DNA of 11,044 bases from an uncultured Dysosmobacter sp. (GCA_934597465.1 CAKTSC010000031.1:1-11044), one strand, 5' to 3'; counted from the stretch's first letter, positions 1 to 5,141 are shown. Program-made: numbers and translations. The notes: a model not told the origin generated them from the sequence alone.

Positions 1-66
1 GCCGCAGCATGGTCGAAATGCACAGCAGTATATGTGAGGACATCGCAGGCAATTCGACAAACATAT
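1..66. mobile_element. Probable terminal edge of an integrated mobile element
   Basis: These bases hold 32 G or C out of 66, far below the rest of the window. They are joined directly to the anticodon loop of a partial tRNA with no 5' half, which is how a tRNA-targeting integrated element ends. One frame (3-80) reads RSMVEMHSSICEDIAGNSTN and stops at a TAG inside the tRNA fragment, so it could be the tail of an element gene. I do not recognise it. A minus-strand frame starting with ATG at 65 is also open to the window edge. The element type (phage, ICE or genomic island) cannot be told from this stub. Confidence 0.4.
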
Positions 67-111
67 CTCCTAAGCGGTAGGCCACCAGTTAGAGTCTGGT
101 CGGGGGTGCCA
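67..111 (+). pseudogene. 3' half of tRNA-Arg(CCU), likely attachment-site remnant
   Basis: Reading backwards from CCA (109-111), the pieces fit a tRNA exactly: discriminator G108, acceptor strand CGGGGGT (101-107), T arm ACCAG/CTGGT (84-88 with 96-100) around a 7-base loop TTAGAGT (89-95), 5-base variable loop (79-83), 3' anticodon strand GCGGT (74-78) and loop CTCCTAA (67-73) with anticodon CCT. The bases before it (CATAT, 62-66) do not pair with GCGGT. No D arm or 5' acceptor strand (ACCCCCG or GCCCCCG) is present upstream. The T loop has A where C56 is nearly invariant, consistent with loss of function. Integrases that target tRNA anticodon loops leave this kind of displaced 3' fragment. 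The intact copy would lie at the far end of the element, outside the window. Confidence 0.72.
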
Positions 112-116
112 AACGC

Positions 117-153
117 AATGCTGCAAGCCCTTTGGGGGCTTGCAGCATTTTTT
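117..153 (+). terminator. Intrinsic terminator of the disrupted tRNA gene
   Basis: A 13-bp perfect stem (118-130 with 136-148, plus an A117-T149 pair) closes a 5-base loop and runs into TTTTTT. It begins a few bases after the tRNA CCA end, so it is probably the original terminator of the tRNA-Arg gene, displaced together with the 3' fragment. The minus-strand peptidase transcript would also pass through the hairpin after its stop at 188, but the U-tract in that direction is poor (TTGCGTTT). Confidence 0.9.
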
Positions 154-187
154 ATTGGGGTTCTCTATTGGCCGGGCCGCGAAGGGG

Positions 188-1876
188 TCAGCCCCAGAAC
201 CGGCGGGTCAAGTCCCGGGCCAGGGCCTCCACCACGCCGGGGGCGTAGGGTAGGGGCAGTCCGGCCTCCGCCAGGGTCTCGGCGTAGGGCCTGCTGCCGC
301 CGGAGGCGCAAAGGGCGTGATACTTCGCCCAGCCGTCCGCGGGGTCGGCGTCATAGGCAGCCTTCAGCTGCAGGGCGCAGACGATGGAGAAGGCGTAGCT
401 CACCACATACCGGGGGAACATGTAGAGGGGCATGTTGAGGAAAAGGTCGCAGCCGGAGAGCACCTGCCGACGCCAGGTCTCGTTGTTCAGGGTACGGCCG
501 AAGGACTTCTCAATGCGGTCGGATTCCGCCGCCCACTCCGCAAGGGGCGCGTCCGGGTGCTCGTAGAGCCAGGTCTCGAAGGTGTGGATGGAGCAGAAGG
601 CGCACAGCTCCTTGATGAAGTCATAGCGGTGCTCCGCCAGGAACTGGGCGGCGTGATCCCCGAAGAAATCCCGGGCGTAGGGCTGGGCCAAAAGCTCCAT
701 GGTCTTGGAGTGAACCTCCGCCAGGTCGGGACTGAGGCCCGCATAGTCCGCCACCGGCTGGTTCCGGATGGAGAGGTAGCCCTGGAGCCCGTGGCCCAGC
801 TCGTGGGTATAGACGGCCACATCGCTGGCGGTGCCGTCACAGTTGGCAAAGATGAAGGGCATGCGGTAGGGGGCCCCCAGCATGTCGCAAAAGCCCATGC
901 CGGAGATCTTATTGGGAGAGCCCTCCACATCCAGCAGGCCGTGGCGCACCATCCCGTCGAAGAACTCCCCGGCCTCGGGGCTGAGGGTGCGGTACATCCG
1001 CCGGGCGGCCCGGGGCAGCTCCTCCGCCGCCACCGGCGCGGCATTGCCCTCCGGGAACACCAGGGGCCGGTCGTAGGGCATCAGCACGTCCACGCCCAGG
1101 CGCTGCCGCTGCTCCTCCTGGAGCCGGAGGTAGATGGGGGTGATGTGGGCCTGCACCTGGCGGCAGAATTCGTCCAGCTCCGCCCGGCCGTAGCCGATGC
1201 GCTGCATGGCGAGGTCGCCGTAACCGGCGAAGCTGTCGAAGCCGTTGGCCCGGGCCAGGTCGCTGCGGGCGCGGATCAGATCCCGCAGGAGCTGCTCCAG
1301 GGTGCCGGCATTCTCCAGCGCCGTCTGCTGCTGGGCCTCATAGGCGGCCCGGCGGCGCTCCCGGTCGGGGCTTGCCATGGCGGCGCGGAGCTCTCCGCCG
1401 CTGAGGGTCTCGCCCTGCACCCGGTACTTGGCGGAGGCCGCCATCTGCTGGTACCGGGCCGTGAGCTGGGAGATGCGAGCCTGGAGCTCCTTGCCCCCGG
1501 CGCGGAGCCGGTGATCCAGCGCCAGCAGGCGGCGCAGCTGAGGGCCGAAGGCCTCGTCCACCGCCGGGGCGTAGGGGCTCTCCGCGATAGCCAGGGCCAG
1601 GGACTGGCTGTCCAGGGTCTCCAGCCGGGGCAGGGTCTCCTGGAGCTCCGTCTGGTAGAATGCGTCGGTCACGTCATGGAACGCGCGGATGGTGACAATG
1701 CTCTGGCAGAGACTCACCTCCTGCTGGAGGGCGTCCCGCTCCCGGACGACCTGCAGGAGCTCCTCCGGGCAGGCGGCGGCCCTGGCCCGGCGGGTCAGGG
1801 CGTCATACCGGGCCTGGAGGGCGTCCGCGTCCGGGCGGGTGTAGGGGATCTCGGAGAATTTCCAGTTTTCGTTCAT
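188..1876 (-). CDS. M3 family oligoendopeptidase (zinc metallopeptidase)
   Basis: The 562-residue protein is a cytosolic zinc endopeptidase of the thimet/PepF (M3) type, which cuts short peptides, probably in peptide recycling. The zinc site HELGH is at residues 358-362 (bases 791-805), with E359 as catalytic base. E387 in LSPDLAEVHS is 29 residues after the first His, the spacing of the third zinc ligand in thimet oligopeptidase. The N-terminal ~200 residues are helical and charged, as usual for the lid of this fold. The Tyr-rich tail (MYMFPRYVVSYAF, then GSRPYAETL) is also typical. No signal peptide is visible. I chose the ATG at 1876 because AAGGAAGGAG lies 7 bases upstream and the MNENWKF start matches the family; the frame stays open further upstream but overlaps the preceding gene. 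It is probably co-transcribed with the small gene ending 71 bases upstream. PepF proper is usually somewhat longer, so no gene symbol is given. Confidence 0.95.
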   Translation of the reverse strand: MNENWKFSEIPYTRPDADALQARYDALTRRARAAACPEELLQVVRERDALQQEVSLCQSIVTIRAFHDVTDAFYQTELQETLPRLETLDSQSLALAIAESPYAPAVDEAFGPQLRRLLALDHRLRAGGKELQARISQLTARYQQMAASAKYRVQGETLSGGELRAAMASPDRERRRAAYEAQQQTALENAGTLEQLLRDLIRARSDLARANGFDSFAGYGDLAMQRIGYGRAELDEFCRQVQAHITPIYLRLQEEQRQRLGVDVLMPYDRPLVFPEGNAAPVAAEELPRAARRMYRTLSPEAGEFFDGMVRHGLLDVEGSPNKISGMGFCDMLGAPYRMPFIFANCDGTASDVAVYTHELGHGLQGYLSIRNQPVADYAGLSPDLAEVHSKTMELLAQPYARDFFGDHAAQFLAEHRYDFIKELCAFCSIHTFETWLYEHPDAPLAEWAAESDRIEKSFGRTLNNETWRRQVLSGCDLFLNMPLYMFPRYVVSYAFSIVCALQLKAAYDADPADGWAKYHALCASGGSRPYAETLAEAGLPLPYAPGVVEALARDLTRRFWG

Positions 1877-1902
1877 GGGATCGCTCCTTCCTTTCAATAC
1901 CG

Positions 1903-1928
1903 CCCCGGCGGCTTCCGTCCCGCCGGGG
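1903..1928. repeat. GC-rich hairpin between the DUF4097-like gene and the peptidase
   Basis: CCCCGGCGG (1903-1911) and CCGCCGGGG (1920-1928) form a 9-bp stem around an 8-base loop, just upstream of the peptidase ribosome binding site. No T-run follows on either strand, so it is not a classical terminator. It could stabilise the downstream message or lower read-through. Such hairpins also arise by chance in DNA this G+C rich. Confidence 0.35.
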
Positions 1929-1947
1929 GCGCGCTTTCCTTCTGGCC

Positions 1948-2289
1948 TCACGGCTCGGCCTCGTAGCGGATGTCGATCCGCCCGATGCCGCACTCGGCCG
2001 TCAGGCGTTTGGAGGCCTGCGGCTCCAGGTCGATCTCCCCAAGGGACACGCCCTCCGGCAGCGTCACCGTGATGGAGCCCTTCTCACAATGCACGCTCCT
2101 CCGGGCGGTCTGCAGGTGCAGCACACCGTCCCTCTCATAGGCCCGGAAGCCCAGCTTTTCCTGCGTTCCCGCGCTCTCCACCGTGATCTCATCGGTGTCC
2201 ACGGTCTTGAAGCAGAGCCGTCCCGCAAAGAGGCGTCCCTCAATGGCCCGGATCTGCCGGCAGGCTTCCCTTCCGTTTCCGTCGATCAT
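1948..2289 (-). CDS. Small DUF4097-like (YvlB-type) protein
   Basis: The gene encodes 113 residues. The second half alternates short strands and turns (ITVTLPEGVSLGEIDLEP, then LTAECGIGRIDIRYE), which resembles the beta-helical/adhesin-like repeats of DUF4097 proteins. Family members are usually 200-350 residues, often with a membrane anchor. This one has no membrane segment or signal peptide and covers only about one repeat unit, so it may be a short stand-alone form or a degenerate remnant. The ATG at 2289 is the only standard start before an in-frame TAA 15 codons upstream. Its ribosome binding site (GGAAAGGG, about 13 bases away) is weak and distant. It is first in a probable two-gene unit with the M3 peptidase. 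The function is unknown, and the family assignment rests on pattern only. Confidence 0.68.
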   Translation of the reverse strand: MIDGNGREACRQIRAIEGRLFAGRLCFKTVDTDEITVESAGTQEKLGFRAYERDGVLHLQTARRSVHCEKGSITVTLPEGVSLGEIDLEPQASKRLTAECGIGRIDIRYEAEP

Positions 2290-2348
2290 ATCGCGTTCCC
2301 GACCCTTTCCGTCTGCCGTTGTTTTTCCGGTTTATTAAAGCGGTGTTT

Positions 2349-2374
2349 CGGGCCGCGATCCGGGCGGCGGCCCG
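2349..2374. repeat. Stem-loop in the presumed leader of the peptidase unit
   Basis: CGGGCCGC (2349-2356) pairs with GCGGCCCG (2367-2374) across a 10-base loop. If transcription starts near 2436 on the minus strand, this lies within the ~147-base untranslated leader, about 60 bases before the start codon. There is no U-run, so it does not look like an attenuator terminator. The rest of the 2290-2558 gap holds the promoter and repeats listed separately and no convincing gene. Confidence 0.3.
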
Positions 2375-2442
2375 GAGGATTCCTTGGATCCCTGGCATGC
2401 CCCCGCTCCCGCGGGCGGCCGCCGGAATGGATAACTCATGTC

Positions 2443-2471
2443 ATTCTACGATACCGGGGACGCCCCGTCAA
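2443..2471 (-). promoter_or_regulatory. Sigma-A promoter for the DUF4097-like/peptidase unit
   Basis: On the minus strand TTGACG (2471-2466) is followed by a 17-base spacer and TAGAAT (2448-2443). Each box differs from consensus by one base, and the spacing is ideal. The start would be near 2436, leaving a leader of about 147 bases before the ATG at 2289. The -35 box lies in the middle of the inverted repeat CCCC-GTCAA-GGGG (2463-2475), so a regulator bound there would block polymerase. It also separates this unit from the three-gene unit upstream. Confidence 0.68.
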
Positions 2472-2528
2472 GGGGAAGGCTCCCCCGGCAGAAACCGGCG
2501 GACGCCGGGGCGTCCGGCCCGGCGTCGG
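2454..2528. repeat. Cluster of direct and inverted repeats around the -35 box
   Basis: GGACGCC occurs at 2458-2464 and 2500-2506, and its inverse GGCGTCC at 2509-2515. GGCGTC recurs at 2521-2526. CGGACGCC/GGCGTCCG (2499-2506 and 2509-2516) is a perfect 8-bp inverted repeat with a 2-base centre. Alternatively GGACGCCCC (2458-2466) pairs with GGGGCGTCC (2507-2515) and encloses two small hairpins, GGGG/CCCC (2472-2475 with 2482-2485) and CCGG/CCGG (2485-2488 with 2495-2498). One arm lies in the promoter spacer and the others 30-50 bases upstream of the -35 box. That suits a multi-site operator. The same DNA could also help end the transcript of the methyltransferase gene (stop at 2559), but no T-run supports that. 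Confidence 0.45.
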
Positions 2529-2558
2529 GATTCCGCCGCGCTTCCTCCGCACCGGCCG

Positions 2559-3173
2559 TCACACGCCCCTCCTCCGGCGGCCTAGGTAGCGGAAGACCCG
2601 GGTGCGGTAGGCCCGGTAGGGCTCCCCGAAGACGCCCTCCAGGTAGCGCTCCTCCTGGAGGATCTGCAGGTGCAGGGTGAGGACGGCGAAGGCGGAGCAG
2701 AGCCCCGACAGCCAGTTGGCAAAGAGCAGGAAGACCCCGAGATACATGAGGTCAAAGCCCAGGAAGGCCGGATTGCGGCTGAAGGCGTAGAGCCCTCCCG
2801 TCACCAGCTCCGTTCCGTCCCGCTCCGGGATCCCCGCCCGCCAGCTGTCCCGCATGGTGAGGACGGAGAGAAGGAAGATGCCGTCTCCCAGCAGGCCCAG
2901 GAGGAAGCCCGTGAAGCGGGCGTTGGCCGGGAGGGCGCTCCAGTCCAGAAGGATTGAGAGCAGCTCCGACGCCGGGGCCAACAGCGTGGCGGCGGACATC
3001 AGCAGCTCCACCGTGTGGATGGCCTTCTCCTTCCGGCGGCCGATCTGCCGGGTCTGGATGCCCCTGCGCCTCTGAGCCAGGGCCTTGCCGAAGTAGATGC
3101 CGTAAAAGAGGCCCAGCACCAGCAGGGCCAGCCAGGGGTAAGGGAGGGTCTCCTCCCAGGGGGTATGGTTCAT
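2559..3173 (-). CDS. Integral-membrane methyltransferase, PEMT/isoprenylcysteine carboxyl methyltransferase type
   Basis: The 204-residue membrane protein has hydrophobic segments near residues 13-30, 52-75, 88-106 and 140-170. The family signature is in the C-terminal half: GGLYAFSRNPAFLG (126-139), where S-R-N-P precedes the last membrane hairpin, then EERYLEGVFGEPYRAYRTRV (174-193), whose E-E and spaced Tyr residues form the SAM-binding and lid region in ICMT/PEMT relatives. Proteins of this kind methylate lipids or small hydrophobic or thiol compounds at the membrane. The bacterial substrates are mostly unknown, and none can be named here. The ATG at 3173 has AAGGAG 7 bases upstream. It is the last gene of a minus-strand unit, 40 bases after the acetyltransferase. 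Confidence is high for the family and low for the substrate. Confidence 0.88.
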   Translation of the reverse strand: MNHTPWEETLPYPWLALLVLGLFYGIYFGKALAQRRRGIQTRQIGRRKEKAIHTVELLMSAATLLAPASELLSILLDWSALPANARFTGFLLGLLGDGIFLLSVLTMRDSWRAGIPERDGTELVTGGLYAFSRNPAFLGFDLMYLGVFLLFANWLSGLCSAFAVLTLHLQILQEERYLEGVFGEPYRAYRTRVFRYLGRRRRGV

Positions 3174-3213
3174 GGTCAGTCTCCTTTCGGTCTTTGGCGG
3201 GGCGGTGCCGCCC

Positions 3214-3735
3214 TCACCGCAGGGGCTCCCACTCCGCCCGGGGGATGGCGTAGACGGAGCTGAGCTCCCCCTCGGCGTCCACGAAGTCCCCCTGGAAGCG
3301 CATTCCGATGGCGCAGGCCGTGGCAGCGGAGGGAAAGTTGTCCCGCTTCATGCAGAAGAAGAGCTGGCGGAAGGGGGTATTGGCGAAGGCCCAGTCCCGG
3401 CAGGCCCGGGCGGCCTCCGAGGCGTAGCCCCGGCGCTGGCAGTCCCGGCGGATGTGGTAGCCGATCTCCGGCAGCAACTCGGCGTGGATGCTCTGGAAGG
3501 TGAGACCGCAGTCCCCGATGAGCTCGCCGCTCTCCCGCAGCGTCACGGCCCAGAGGCCGAAGCCCAGGGTCTCGTAGCGGCGGCGGCTCCGGGCGATCCA
3601 GCCGCGCACCCGGCCCTCGTCAAAGGTATAGGGGTAGTGGCGGGTGATGTCGGAATCCCCCAGGACGCGGAAAAGGGCGTCGAAGTCCTCCTGCCGCAGC
3701 TCCCGGAGGAGCAGGCGGGGCGTTTGCAGTTCCAT
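3214..3735 (-). CDS. GNAT N-acetyltransferase, RimJ/RimL type
   Basis: The protein has 173 residues, the normal length for a single-domain GNAT enzyme, which transfers acetyl from acetyl-CoA to an amine. It begins MELQTPRLLLRELRQEDFDA, the usual opening of the RimJ/RimL group. IGDCGLTF (73-80) is the central strand. The acetyl-CoA loop is QRRGYA (100-105), fitting Q/RxxGxG/A. RDNFPSAATACAIGMRF (131-147) matches the conserved N-x-x-S and G-F/R-F region. The substrate could be a protein N-terminus or a small molecule, and sequence does not decide. The frame is open far upstream, but that part is antisense-like shadow over the flavodoxin gene. The ATG at 3735 follows the upstream stop by 2 bases, and GGGAGGAG is about 11 bases before it, so translation is probably coupled. 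Confidence 0.92.
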   Translation of the reverse strand: MELQTPRLLLRELRQEDFDALFRVLGDSDITRHYPYTFDEGRVRGWIARSRRRYETLGFGLWAVTLRESGELIGDCGLTFQSIHAELLPEIGYHIRRDCQRRGYASEAARACRDWAFANTPFRQLFFCMKRDNFPSAATACAIGMRFQGDFVDAEGELSSVYAIPRAEWEPLR

Positions 3736-3737
3736 GG

Positions 3738-4778
3738 TCACGGACGCTCCTCCCTGGCAAGATACCGCCCCTCCCGGCAGCAGATGCTGACGGCGGGGCT
3801 GCGGCGCAGGCCCAGCAGGCGATCCATCTCCTCCGCCGCGTTCCAGTAGGGGGACTTCTGGTGGTGCAGCAGGAGGTAGTCCGCCGAGAGGATCTTCCCC
3901 CTCGCCCCCTGGCAGAAGGCCCGCATGGGGGCGGAGAGCCGGAAGACCCAGATGGGGCTGCAGAGGGTCACATGGTCGAACTGCCGGAGATCCAGGCCGG
4001 TATCCTCCACCGGCATGGCCCAGCCGTGCATGCCGAAGCGGCCGCACCACCAGAAGCCCAGCGTCCCCTCCGTCCGCTCCCTGGCCCGCAGGCGGCAGAC
4101 CCGGGCCCCGGTGCGGTCAGCCTCCTCCAGGGCGGCCTTCTCGGTGTAGCCCATCCGGGAGAAGTAGATCAGCAGGCGTCTGGGGTTCGTGCCGATGTTG
4201 GGGTAGTCGGCCTGAGAGACGCGGAAACGCTCCTGCCGGGCGAAGACCCAGGCCATGTAGCCTGTGGCGGCCTGGATGAGGCCGAAGACGAAGTAGGCCG
4301 TGGACAGGAAGTTCAGGGGGAACAGGTAGAACTGGATGCCGATCCAGAGCATCAGCGTGACGCCGAAGATCCCGCCCAGGATGTCCCCCAGGGGCCTGCG
4401 CCGCAGCAGCAGGAGGGCGGACACAGAGCCCGCCGCCCGGGTACCTCGCACAGTCAGAGTATAGTCGCCGTCCGCCGGGACGGTGAGGGTGAAATTGCCG
4501 CAGGCGCTGCCGTCCCCCTGGTAGAGGACGGCCCCGTCCGGGCCGGTGACGGTGAGGGTCAGGCGGCCCCGCTCCGCCGCCAGGGAGACAGCCAAGCGGT
4601 CTCCGGCGGCCAGGGAAAGGCGGTGGCTGTCCTCCCCGTTCATGCGCCGGATCTCCAGGGCGTAGGCGTCCGGCTCCTTTCCCAGGCTCCCCTGGAACAC
4701 CGGGCGCTCCGCCGCCCAAAGGCCCCACAGCACCAGCAGCAGCGCCGCCGGAAGCAGCCAGAACCGGCGTTTCCGCAT
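3738..4778 (-). CDS. Membrane protein with GOLD-like beta-sandwich and flavodoxin-like domain
   Basis: The protein has 346 residues in three parts. A basic N-terminus (RKRR) leads into a hydrophobic anchor at about 6-22. Residues ~25-125 form a beta-rich domain (LTLTVTGPDGAVLYQGDG, then NFTLTVPADGDYTLTVRGTR) of the GOLD/emp24-like pattern common in exported clostridial proteins. Two membrane segments follow (~133-153 and 158-180). Residues ~200-300 resemble a flavodoxin: RRLLIYFSRMGYTEKAA (200-216) is the FMN phosphate loop in the form S-x-M-G-x-T, and SPIWVFRLSAPMRAF (274-288) is the usual second flavin-binding stretch. It may be a membrane-linked electron carrier or reductase, which is an inference. 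I chose the ATG at 4778 over 4856 because AGGGAGGG lies 7 bases upstream. It is the first gene of the unit and ends 2 bases before the acetyltransferase. I do not recognise the full architecture. Confidence 0.85.
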   Translation of the reverse strand: MRKRRFWLLPAALLLVLWGLWAAERPVFQGSLGKEPDAYALEIRRMNGEDSHRLSLAAGDRLAVSLAAERGRLTLTVTGPDGAVLYQGDGSACGNFTLTVPADGDYTLTVRGTRAAGSVSALLLLRRRPLGDILGGIFGVTLMLWIGIQFYLFPLNFLSTAYFVFGLIQAATGYMAWVFARQERFRVSQADYPNIGTNPRRLLIYFSRMGYTEKAALEEADRTGARVCRLRARERTEGTLGFWWCGRFGMHGWAMPVEDTGLDLRQFDHVTLCSPIWVFRLSAPMRAFCQGARGKILSADYLLLHHQKSPYWNAAEEMDRLLGLRRSPAVSICCREGRYLAREERP

Positions 4779-4802
4779 CCGTCTTCCCTCCCTTCTTTCA
4801 TC

Positions 4803-4816
4803 CGCAATCGATTGCG
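4803..4816. promoter_or_regulatory. LacI/GalR-type operator palindrome
   Basis: CGCAATCGATTGCG is a perfect 14-bp palindrome with the central CpG and the xGxAAxCGxTTxCx form of LacI/GalR-family operators; it closely resembles PurR-type sites. It lies between the presumed start of transcription (near 4840) and the ribosome binding site of the flavodoxin-domain gene, 24 bases before the ATG. A bound repressor would act as a road-block. No LacI-family gene is in the window, so the regulator would act from elsewhere. Chance is unlikely for a perfect 14-mer placed here but cannot be excluded. Confidence 0.55.
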
Positions 4817-4820
4817 TGCA

Positions 4821-4835
4821 GGGGCGCAGCGCCCC
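4821..4835. repeat. Short GC hairpin in the leader of the flavodoxin-domain gene
   Basis: GGGGC (4821-4825) pairs with GCCCC (4831-4835), and the intervening CGC/GCG bases can extend the pairing almost to the centre. It sits between the extended -10 box and the LacI-type palindrome, near the expected 5' end of the message. It may protect the transcript end. Confidence 0.3.
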
Positions 4836-4846
4836 GCGTTTTCCCC

Positions 4847-4855
4847 ATTGTACCA
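4847..4855 (-). promoter_or_regulatory. Extended -10 promoter for the flavodoxin/acetyltransferase/methyltransferase unit
   Basis: On the minus strand TGGTACAAT (4855-4847) is an extended -10 element (TG-N-TACAAT, one mismatch from TATAAT). No good -35 box lies 16-18 bases upstream, which extended -10 promoters tolerate. The start would be near 4840, giving a leader of about 62 bases that contains the hairpin at 4821-4835 and the LacI-type palindrome. A consensus TTGACA at 4902-4897 is too far away to serve this box. Confidence 0.5.
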
Positions 4856-4923
4856 CCTCCCGCCCCGGAGGGATAGGGGCGAAATGCAGGGGGATGTGTC
4901 AATTCTTCCGCAGGGTGCGGCTT

Positions 4924-4976
4924 CCCGCCATCCGGCCCGGGGCGGGCTGTGTTAAGCCGCCGTCAAGGATGGCGGG
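4924..4976. repeat. Nested inverted repeat in the divergent intergenic region
   Basis: CCCGCCATCC (4924-4933) pairs perfectly with GGATGGCGGG (4967-4976). Inside it GGCGGGCT (4941-4948) pairs with AGCCGCC (4955-4961) with one bulged G, closing a 6-base loop. A further palindrome GGCGGGCCCGCC (4971-4982) overlaps the right arm, so alternative foldings compete. It lies between the divergent promoters, outside both predicted transcripts, so a DNA-level role (operator or cruciform) is more natural than an RNA one. An unmapped upstream promoter would change that. Confidence 0.45.
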
Positions 4977-5015
4977 CCCGCCGGAAAAAAGTCTCTTTCC
5001 CCGCCCCGCGGCCAC

Positions 5016-5045
5016 TTTACAAGGCGGCGGGGGGCGTGCTATAAT
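5016..5045 (+). promoter_or_regulatory. Sigma-A promoter of the efflux operon
   Basis: TTTACA (5016-5021) and a perfect TATAAT (5040-5045) are separated by 18 bases. Transcription should start near 5051-5053, at the left edge of the TetR-type palindrome and about 107 bases before the pump start codon. The pattern stands out clearly in this G+C-rich background. Confidence 0.85.
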
Positions 5046-5050
5046 CATCG

Positions 5051-5070
5051 CCGACCGACCGGTCGGTCGG
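5051..5070. promoter_or_regulatory. TetR-family operator overlapping the transcription start
   Basis: CCGACCGACC followed directly by GGTCGGTCGG makes a perfect 20-bp palindrome with no spacer. Each arm holds a CCGA repeat. It closely resembles known TetR-family operators of the GACCGACCGGTCGGTC kind. It begins 6 bases after the -10 box, so a bound dimer (or pair of dimers) would cover the start site and stop initiation. The natural ligand of the site is the TetR-type protein encoded last in the same operon (9547-10140), which would make the circuit autoregulatory. Confidence 0.85.
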
Positions 5071-5095
5071 AAACCGTGAAGTCCCCCCTCCCCCG

Positions 5096-5141
5096 CCGCC
5101 CGCCGGGCGGCCCCCCATGGAAATCCGCCCGCGGCGCGGGC
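5096..5141 (+). other. Leader hairpins just upstream of the pump ribosome binding site
   Basis: CCGCCC/GGGCGG (5096-5101 with 5105-5110) and GCCCGC/GCGGGC (5127-5132 with 5136-5141) are two tight 6-bp hairpins with 3-base loops. The second ends 2 bases before AAAGGGA (5144-5150), the likely ribosome binding site of the pump. They may keep this modest site exposed or tune its use. In such G+C-rich DNA this could also be incidental. Confidence 0.35.

Noticed and set aside
1..65. Minus-strand frame starting ATG at 65 with GGAG just upstream
   Set aside because: The apparent ribosome site is the complement of the tRNA anticodon loop (CTCC). Only about 21 codons are visible and nothing is recognisable, so it is not called as a gene.
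34..438. Plus-strand frame of 134 codons across the tRNA fragment and terminator
   Set aside because: It translates straight through the tRNA fragment and terminator hairpin and then the antisense of the peptidase tail. The frame is accidental.
317..1966. Long plus-strand open frame of 549 codons opposite the M3 peptidase
   Set aside because: It is an antisense shadow caused by G/C-rich third positions. Its product is Gly/Val/Glu/Leu/His-rich with no domain, while the minus-strand frame has full M3 motifs.
2319..2585. Plus-strand frame starting TTG with an amphipathic beginning (MFFRFIKAVFRAAIRAAARR)
   Set aside because: It looks like a cationic peptide at first, but there is no ribosome binding site or promoter on that strand. 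It then turns into Pro/Arg-rich translation of the repeat region.
4897..4902. Consensus TTGACA on the minus strand upstream of the flavodoxin-domain gene
   Set aside because: At 16-18 bases downstream the sequence is CCCCTA-like, with no usable -10. The TACAAT box is 44 bases away.
3861..4955. Plus-strand open frame of 364 codons opposite the flavodoxin-domain gene
   Set aside because: Antisense shadow with compositionally biased sequence and no recognisable domain or start signal.
5076..5140. GTG-started proline-rich leader peptide before the pump
   Set aside because: No ribosome binding site, and the frame runs on past the pump start. The Pro codons simply reflect the C-rich leader.
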